From: an uncultured Oscillospiraceae bacterium
Lineage (GTDB): Bacteria; Bacillota; Clostridia; Oscillospirales; Oscillospiraceae
Length of the DNA stretch: 10,105 bases
Assembly (NCBI GenBank): GCA_934636045.1
Contig: CAKTZP010000075.1
Location: 1-10,105, forward strand
Direction: 5' to 3'
Shown here piece by piece: positions 5,441-10,105 of this stretch. Position 1 is the stretch's first letter, and every line of letters starts with the position of its first letter. The notes beneath the pieces are model-generated. The model was not told where the DNA came from. It saw only the letters and a list, made by a program, of their open reading frames with translations, and did not search any database. The position numbers were made by a program, and so were the translations under genes.

Positions 5441-6736
5441 ATGCTGATCCCAATCATCGCTTTCGCAATTACCTACGTTCTGATGATCATGCTGCCGAAG
5501 GTGCGGCACTGGGTCGCAGCGGCTTCGGCCGTGTTTTTTGTGATCTGGGGCTGTGTTTCCGGAGACGGAAGCCCATTGACTGCGCTTTCCGATGTGGCCG
5601 GCGCGATCAACTGGAATGTCCTGATGATGCTGTTCGGCACAATGGGAACGGTGTATTTCTTTATTGCCTCCAAAATGCCGGATCGTATGGCCGAGCGCCT
5701 GCTGCGCATCGCGCCGAACACCATGTGGGCGGTAGTGCTGATTTCACTGTTTTCCGGCTTCATTTCGGCATTTATGGACAATGTGGCGACGGTGCTGATG
5801 ATCGCGCCGATCGGGCTGGCCGTGGCAAAGCAGCTGAAAATTTCGCCGGTGGACATGCTCATCTGCATCTCCGTCTCGTCGAATCTGCAGGGCGCGGCGA
5901 CGCTCGTGGGCGACACGACCTCGATTATGCTCGGCGGCTATGCGGGCTTGAATTTCTTTGAATTCTTCTTCCTAAACGGGAAATTCAGCATTTTCTGGGC
6001 AGTAGAGCTGGGCGCGCTGGCGACGATCCCGGTCATCATGTTTATCTTCCGCAAGCAGCGCAGTAAGGTGTATATTCAAGCCTCCACGGAGGTTGAGGAC
6101 TATGTGCCGTCGATCCTGCTGCTGGCAAACATCGTGCTGCTGATCGGCGCGTCGTTCCTGCAGGGCCTGCCGGAGAACATCAACGGCTATATCTGCCTCT
6201 CGATTTTTGCTGTGACGGCAGTTTATTCACTGCTGCGGAGCAAGAGCGGCAAGACGGCGCTGCAGGCGCTGCGGGAGATTGACTTCCCGACGCTGCTCCT
6301 GTTGGCCTCGCTATTTGTGATCATCAGCGGTGTGGAGCGCGCGGGTGTGCTGGATGCGCTGGCGGAGATCATCAAGAATCTCGGCCGCGGGAATCTCTTC
6401 GCGGTGTACACGATCATCGTCTTTGCATCGGTGCTGCTGTCGGCGTTTATTGACAATATCCCGTATGTGGCTACGATGCTGCCGGTCATCAAGAGCATCG
6501 CCGTGGCCATGGGCATGACGGGCGTGCCGTACGTGCTATACTTCGGGCTGCTTACCGGCGCGACGCTCGGCGGCAATATCACGCCCATCGGCGCCTCGGC
6601 GAACATTACCGCCATCGGCATCCTGCGCAAGGAGGGCTATGAGGTCAAAAACAGCCAGTTTATGCGTATTGGCCTGCCGTTTACCCTTGTTGCCGTTCTG
6701 GTCGGATATGCGTATATCTGGCTGATCTGGGCGTAA
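5441..6736 (+). CDS. Ion Transporter superfamily permease (ArsB/NhaD/SLC13-like), Mn riboswitch-controlled
   Basis: A 431-residue integral membrane protein with about 10-12 helices and the inverted-repeat plan of the ArsB/NhaD and SLC13 families. Each half holds a re-entrant-loop signature: ISAFMDNVATVL (residues 108-119) and LSAFIDNIPYVATML (333-347), the conserved Asp-Asn pair being Asp113-Asn114 and Asp338-Asn339. Each is followed by a Gly-rich segment, GAATLVGDTTSIM (151-163) and TLGGNITPIGASANI (375-389). A cytoplasmic linker near 204-222 divides the halves. Family members export arsenite, exchange Na+ for H+, or move dicarboxylates and sulfate, and substrate is not predictable from fold alone. 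It is alone in its transcription unit, with no ars genes nearby. Control by a manganese riboswitch suggests an Mn2+-linked role (efflux or ion balance), which is inference. Confidence 0.9.
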   Translation: MLIPIIAFAITYVLMIMLPKVRHWVAAASAVFFVIWGCVSGDGSPLTALSDVAGAINWNVLMMLFGTMGTVYFFIASKMPDRMAERLLRIAPNTMWAVVLISLFSGFISAFMDNVATVLMIAPIGLAVAKQLKISPVDMLICISVSSNLQGAATLVGDTTSIMLGGYAGLNFFEFFFLNGKFSIFWAVELGALATIPVIMFIFRKQRSKVYIQASTEVEDYVPSILLLANIVLLIGASFLQGLPENINGYICLSIFAVTAVYSLLRSKSGKTALQALREIDFPTLLLLASLFVIISGVERAGVLDALAEIIKNLGRGNLFAVYTIIVFASVLLSAFIDNIPYVATMLPVIKSIAVAMGMTGVPYVLYFGLLTGATLGGNITPIGASANITAIGILRKEGYEVKNSQFMRIGLPFTLVAVLVGYAYIWLIWA

Positions 6737-6743
6737 GAGAAAG

Positions 6744-6777
6744 AATCCCGGTTGGAAGGAGACTTCCAACCGGGATT
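6744..6777. terminator. Shared hairpin terminator between convergent genes
   Basis: AATCCCGGTTGGAAG (6744-6758) pairs perfectly over 15 bp with 6763-6777 around the loop GAGA. It occupies most of the 46-nt gap between the permease stop (6736) and the potD stop (6783). On the plus strand it is followed by a short T-rich run (TTTGCCTTTATT). On the minus strand the following bases are CTTTCTCTTA, also pyrimidine-rich. It can therefore end both transcripts, though the U tracts are modest. Confidence 0.85.
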
Positions 6778-6782
6778 TGCCT

Positions 6783-7982
6783 TTATTGGGTTTTCCACTT
6801 GGCGCAGCGGCGTGCTTTTTTTGCTCGCCGGCGCATTTTTGCATAGAGCCATAGGACGGCGACACCGACAACGGCAGCGGCAGTCAGGATCAGATAAACT
6901 GTTGTTGCGGTATCGGCAGTTTTTACAGTCAGCCAAAGCGTGTTCATTTCCTGCGTTGCCGTCTCGGAAAGTGCGCGGAAGGCGACGCCGCGTGCCAGCA
7001 CCTCGTCAGAGGGGTAGGCAACAGGGTTTTCGGCCATTTCCGGATCCATCAGCTCCTTTGCGGCGGTGGAGGGGGCGGAATAGCCGAGGTATTCCAGATT
7101 TTGCGCACAAATCTCCGGCGAGATCAGGAAATTGATGAAGGTTTCGGCCTCCTTCTTGTGCTCGGCGCCCTTCGGGATGCAGATGGCATCGACAAAGAGG
7201 TTAAAGCCCTCCTCCGGGAAATAGAACGCCAGATCCGGGTTTTCCTCGACCATGGTCAGGTAGTCGCCCGCGTAGTACGGCGCGATCCAAGCCTCGGCAC
7301 GCTCCATTTTGTCGAAAATCTGATCCATCACATACGCTTGCACCAGCGGCTTTTGGTCGCGCAGGAGCTGCGCCGCCAGCCCCAGCGCCACGCTGTCCTC
7401 GGTGTTGATGTCATAGCCCAGCTCGAGCTGCGCAATGGCGAAGGCGTCGCGGGGGTTGTCGAACATCAGAATCTTGCCCGCATACTTTTCGTTTCCGAAA
7501 ACCTCCCAGCCCGTGACATCCGCAGGATCGACATACTTCGTGTTGTAGATAATGCCCACGGTGCCCCATGTGTAGGGGACGGAGTAGCGATTTTCCGGAT
7601 CGTAGGCGAGGTTTTTGAAGCCCTCGTCGATCGTCTCATAATTCGGAATATTGGAGAAGTCCAGCTCCTCAAGCATATCCTCCTGAATGAGCTTGTCGAC
7701 CATATAATCCGAGGGGACGATGATGTCAAAGGAGGCCCCGCCCGCCTTGAGCTTGGTGTACATGCTCTCGTTGCTGTCAAAGGTCATGTAATTGACCTTG
7801 ATGTTCGGGTAAGCCTCCTCAAAGGCGGCGATGACATCGAGCGAATCGTCCGTACCGTCGGCAATGTACTGCCCCCAGTTGTAGACGTTGATGGTCACGG
7901 TGCTCGCGGCGGAGGCTGTGAGCGGCAGCGCGCTCAGACAGATCAGCAGCGCGAGCAGGAGGGAAAGAAGATGCTTTCTCAC
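6783..7982 (-). CDS. potD: Spermidine/putrescine ABC transporter substrate-binding protein with C-terminal membrane anchor
   Basis: A 399-residue PotD-type extracellular solute-binding protein, longer than the usual 350 or so. A signal peptide covers residues 1-26 (RKH, Leu-rich core, ASA before AS). There is no acceptable lipobox, because the only Cys (15) sits in the hydrophobic core after Ile. The mature domain begins VTINVYNWGQYI (29-40), the PotD opening motif. DIIVPSDYMV (86-95), PYTWGTVGIIYN (136-147) and NPRDAFAIAQLELGY (176-190) match the polyamine-site regions of the family. After the binding domain (to about 350) comes a hydrophobic helix (361-380) and a strongly basic tail (RRRAKKARR), consistent with a membrane anchor having its tail in the cytoplasm. 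The GTG start overlaps the potC stop (GTGA), with AAAGGAGG 8 nt upstream. Last gene of the pot operon. Confidence 0.93.
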   Translation of the reverse strand: MRKHLLSLLLALLICLSALPLTASAASTVTINVYNWGQYIADGTDDSLDVIAAFEEAYPNIKVNYMTFDSNESMYTKLKAGGASFDIIVPSDYMVDKLIQEDMLEELDFSNIPNYETIDEGFKNLAYDPENRYSVPYTWGTVGIIYNTKYVDPADVTGWEVFGNEKYAGKILMFDNPRDAFAIAQLELGYDINTEDSVALGLAAQLLRDQKPLVQAYVMDQIFDKMERAEAWIAPYYAGDYLTMVEENPDLAFYFPEEGFNLFVDAICIPKGAEHKKEAETFINFLISPEICAQNLEYLGYSAPSTAAKELMDPEMAENPVAYPSDEVLARGVAFRALSETATQEMNTLWLTVKTADTATTVYLILTAAAVVGVAVLWLYAKMRRRAKKARRCAKWKTQ

Positions 7983-8794
7983 TTTGCAGCCCTCCTTTGC
8001 TTCTGGCGGCGGGTCTTATCCCGCGCCTGCAGGAGGTTCATCACTGTCATGACCAGCAGAATTGCGAGGAACATCAGCGTAAACAGGGCATAGACCTTCG
8101 GCTGGATGGGCTTTTTCGTATAGCTGTAGATTTCGACCGGCAGGGTGACAAAGCCGGAGCCGGTGACAAAGTAGGAAATCACGAAATCATCCAGCGACAT
8201 CGTGAAGGCCATCAGCATGCCGGAGATGATGCCGGGCATGATCTCGTGGATAATGACCTTGAAGAACGCCTGCACGGGCGTGCAGCCGAGGTCGAGCGCG
8301 GCCTCGGTCAGGTCGGGATCCATCTGCGACAGCTTCGGCATGACATTGAGAATGATGTACGGCAGGTTGAAGGTAATATGCGCGATCAGCAGCGTCCAGA
8401 AGCCGAGAATCGAATGAATCCGCAGCATCATTCCCGCAAAGGCGAACAGCAGCGCCATGGAAACGCCGGTGACAATCTCGGGGTTGGTCATGGGAATGTT
8501 CGTCAGTGTCATGACTGCCGAGCGGACGCGGCCGCGCATTTTGTGGATGCCCATGGCAGCGGCTGTGCCGATGACGGTGGCCAGAAGGCTTGCCAGCACG
8601 GAAATGATCAGCGAATTGCGCAGCAGCGCCAGCAGGGACGAGTCGCGGAACAGCTCCTTGTACTGGTCAAAGGTGAAGCCCTTGAACACGGCGATATCCA
8701 TGCCCTTGTTGAACGAGGCAATCGCCAGAACGACCATCGGGATGTACAGGAAGATAAAGACCAGAATGGTGAAAATACGGTTAAATCTTCTCAT
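7979..8794 (-). CDS. potC: Spermidine/putrescine ABC transporter permease PotC
   Basis: A 271-residue inner-membrane permease of the binding-protein-dependent ABC family, with six predicted helices (about 8-26, 62-82, 104-123, 131-153, 186-208 and 237-255). The EAA loop that docks onto the ATPase is EAALDLGCTPVQAFFKVIIH (residues 164-183), ending in MPGI. The segment around 197-212 (FTMSLDDFVISYFV) is characteristic of PotC. Its length is typical of the family. The ATG overlaps the potB stop as ATGA, and its own stop overlaps the potD start, so the subunits are probably translationally coupled. With PotB it forms the heterodimeric channel. The C-terminus is a basic cytoplasmic tail (RDKTRRQKQRRAAK). 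Confidence 0.95.
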   Translation of the reverse strand: MRRFNRIFTILVFIFLYIPMVVLAIASFNKGMDIAVFKGFTFDQYKELFRDSSLLALLRNSLIISVLASLLATVIGTAAAMGIHKMRGRVRSAVMTLTNIPMTNPEIVTGVSMALLFAFAGMMLRIHSILGFWTLLIAHITFNLPYIILNVMPKLSQMDPDLTEAALDLGCTPVQAFFKVIIHEIMPGIISGMLMAFTMSLDDFVISYFVTGSGFVTLPVEIYSYTKKPIQPKVYALFTLMFLAILLVMTVMNLLQARDKTRRQKQRRAAK

Positions 8795-9606
8795 ATCGTC
8801 ACCATGCTTTCTTCATCGTCGTCCGTAAAGTGGTTCATGATGCCGATGCAGGCAAAGATGAGCACCATCAGCACCAGCGACATTGCGGCGCCGAGATTCG
8901 GATTGTAGGCGGATTTGAACTGGGACTCGATGACGTCGCCGATGAGGATCGTGCCGGGCGAGCCGAGCTTCTGCGAGATGTAGAAGGTCGAGACTGCGGG
9001 AACAAAGACCATCGTGATGCCGGAGACAATGCCGGGAACAGAGAGCGGCAGCGTGACCCTGGTGAACACCTGACGGGTGTTGCAGCCGAGATCCTCCGCG
9101 GCCTCGACCAGCCGGTGATCAATTTTCATGATGACCGTGTAAAGCGGCAGAATCATGTACGGCAGGTAGTTATAGACCATACCGAGGATGACCGCGCCGT
9201 TGTTGCGGATGAGCGGCAGGGGAGACAGCCCGAGTGACTGAACGAAGTTATTGATGATGCCGGTGTCCTCCAGCAGGGCGACCCACGCCAGCGTGCGCAG
9301 CAGGAAGCTCATGCACATTGGCAGCATGATGAACATTTGCAGAAAGCGCTGCTTGAGCGGGGAGCAATGCGCAATGTAGTACGCCACAGGATAGCCGATG
9401 ACAAGGCAGATCAGCGTGGCAAAGATGCTCAGCCAGATCGAGCGGAGGAAGATGGGAAGATAGTCCCAGATCTTCGCAAGATTTGCGAGGGTAAAGGCTC
9501 CCGTTACCGAATCCGTAAAGGCGAAGTAAGCCACGACGCCCAGCGGAATGAGTGTAAACAGGAGCATCCAGATAATGTACGGACCGGACAGCCACTTACT
9601 CTTCAT
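8791..9606 (-). CDS. potB: Spermidine/putrescine ABC transporter permease PotB
   Basis: A 271-residue permease partner of PotC. Helices are near residues 9-29, 58-80, 90-111, 138-158, 190-210 and 238-257. The EAA loop is EAAEDLGCNTRQVFTRVTLP (168-187), ending SVPGI. FIMLPMCMSFLLRTLAW (92-108) matches the PotB family. The ATG at 9606 is preferred because GGAGGG (9615-9620) lies 8 nt upstream. An in-frame ATG at 9639 would add 11 residues but lacks a good ribosome binding site. The start lies 11 nt inside the end of potA. The hydrophilic C-terminus (TDDDEESMVTI) is acidic, in contrast to PotC's basic tail. Confidence 0.95.
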   Translation of the reverse strand: MKSKWLSGPYIIWMLLFTLIPLGVVAYFAFTDSVTGAFTLANLAKIWDYLPIFLRSIWLSIFATLICLVIGYPVAYYIAHCSPLKQRFLQMFIMLPMCMSFLLRTLAWVALLEDTGIINNFVQSLGLSPLPLIRNNGAVILGMVYNYLPYMILPLYTVIMKIDHRLVEAAEDLGCNTRQVFTRVTLPLSVPGIVSGITMVFVPAVSTFYISQKLGSPGTILIGDVIESQFKSAYNPNLGAAMSLVLMVLIFACIGIMNHFTDDDEESMVTI

Positions 9607-10105
9607 CTTCGCCGCCCTCCGCGTCCGCGATCTCGTCATATTCCGCGGAATAGGAGCTGTAATCGCCGAACATACCCGAATACTCGCTCTTGTGCATAAT
9701 ATGGATATCCTCGGGATTCAGGCAAATGCCGATGTACGAGCCGACGGGGCAGTAATCCGTGGTCTGAATGAGCCACTTGAAGCCCTTGAAATCGACGATC
9801 GTGTCATAGTGGACGCCCTTGAAGGTGACAGAGGTGACCGTGCCGCACAGGTGACCGGCGTCGGCAGGGACGATGTCAATGTCCTCCGGGCGGATCACGA
9901 CGTCGACCGGCTCGTTCTTTGCAAAGCCGCTGTCCACGCAGCGGAACTGACGGCCGAAGAACTTGACCAGACAGTCCTCCAGCATCACGCCGTCAAGAAT
10001 GTTTGACTCGCCGATAAAATCCGCGACGAAGGCGTTTTTCGGCTCGTTGTAGATATCCTCCGGCGTGCCGATCTGCTGGATGGAGCCGCGGTCCATGACC
10101 ACAAT
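9596..10105 (-). CDS. potA: Spermidine/putrescine ABC transporter ATP-binding protein PotA (N-terminus outside window)
   Basis: Only the last 169 residues and the stop are in the window; the Walker A, signature and Walker B motifs lie beyond position 10105. The visible part begins right after the H-loop region with IVVMDRGSIQQIGTPEDIYNE, the standard end of PotA/MalK-type ATPase domains. NAFVADFIGESN then leads into a TOBE-like regulatory domain (IRPEDIDIVPAD, then LCGTVTSVTFKGVHYD). The order potA-potB-potC-potD, all with overlapping ends, supports polyamine rather than sugar or iron uptake. The final 30 or so residues form a Tyr/Ser-rich then very acidic tail (YSSYSAEYDEIADAEGGEDEE) beyond the usual end of the domain. 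The promoter and any regulator lie outside the window. Confidence 0.92.
   Translation of the reverse strand: MVVMDRGSIQQIGTPEDIYNEPKNAFVADFIGESNILDGVMLEDCLVKFFGRQFRCVDSGFAKNEPVDVVIRPEDIDIVPADAGHLCGTVTSVTFKGVHYDTIVDFKGFKWLIQTTDYCPVGSYIGICLNPEDIHIMHKSEYSGMFGDYSSYSAEYDEIADAEGGEDEE

Noticed and set aside
5441..6736. Calling the permease a true arsenite exporter (ArsB)
   Set aside because: There are no arsR, arsA or arsC genes nearby and control is by a manganese-type riboswitch; fold membership does not define the ion.
7101..8908. Two long plus-strand open frames opposite potD and potC
   Set aside because: They are rich in Arg, Asp, His and Val with no motif, promoter or ribosome binding site, and the opposite strand carries clear pot genes.
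9607..9639. Upstream ATG adding 11 residues to PotB
   Set aside because: No good ribosome binding site and a basic extension inside the potA end; ATG 9606 has GGAGGG at 8 nt.
1..10105. Mobile element, prophage, CRISPR or defence system
   Set aside because: No transposase, integrase, long terminal repeats, spaced direct repeats or defence-domain proteins were found; genes are tightly packed and house-keeping in nature.

Overview
The window looks like a chromosomal segment of a fairly GC-rich member of the Firmicutes (class Clostridia, plausibly a gut Oscillospiraceae-type organism). This is inferred from strong AGGAGG-type ribosome binding sites, sigma-A-like promoters, an SLH-domain surface protein, a manganese (yybP-ykoY) riboswitch and a potABCD cluster of the Gram-positive type. 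Genus cannot be fixed from sequence alone. Almost the whole window is coding; no IS element, CRISPR array, tRNA, rRNA or phage gene was seen.

Layout. (1) Positions 1-1412, minus strand: an exonuclease III-family DNA repair enzyme (exoA), followed after 1 nt by an SLH-domain secreted protein that runs off the left edge. Both are read from a promoter in the 167-bp divergent gap at 1358-1524. (2) Positions 1467-5256, plus strand: a four-gene, tightly packed operon of a HAD-IIA (NagD-like) phosphatase, an MFS sugar-type transporter, a membrane-anchored glycerophosphodiester phosphodiesterase and GreA. Junctions are overlaps of 4 and 8 nt and one 6-nt gap, and a strong hairpin terminator closes the operon. 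(3) Positions 5263-6736, plus strand: a near-consensus promoter, a yybP-ykoY manganese riboswitch with a clear antitermination platform, and the one gene it controls, an Ion Transporter superfamily (ArsB/NhaD/SLC13-like) permease. (4) A hairpin at 6744-6777 between convergent genes. (5) Positions 6783-10105, minus strand: polyamine ABC transporter genes potA (C-terminal part only), potB, potC and potD, all overlapping by 4 to 11 nt.

How the parts work together. The pot genes encode an ATPase, two permeases and a binding protein for spermidine/putrescine uptake; the binding protein is unusual in having a C-terminal membrane helix instead of a lipid anchor. In the central operon the phosphodiesterase would release glycerol-3-phosphate from glycerophosphodiesters, and a HAD-IIA phosphatase could in principle dephosphorylate such a product, but that link is inference. 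The most interesting item is the manganese riboswitch placed directly before an ArsB/NhaD-type permease. The visible structure predicts that the gene is switched on by Mn2+, so the permease is a candidate for manganese efflux or manganese-stress physiology, a role not usually assigned to this family.
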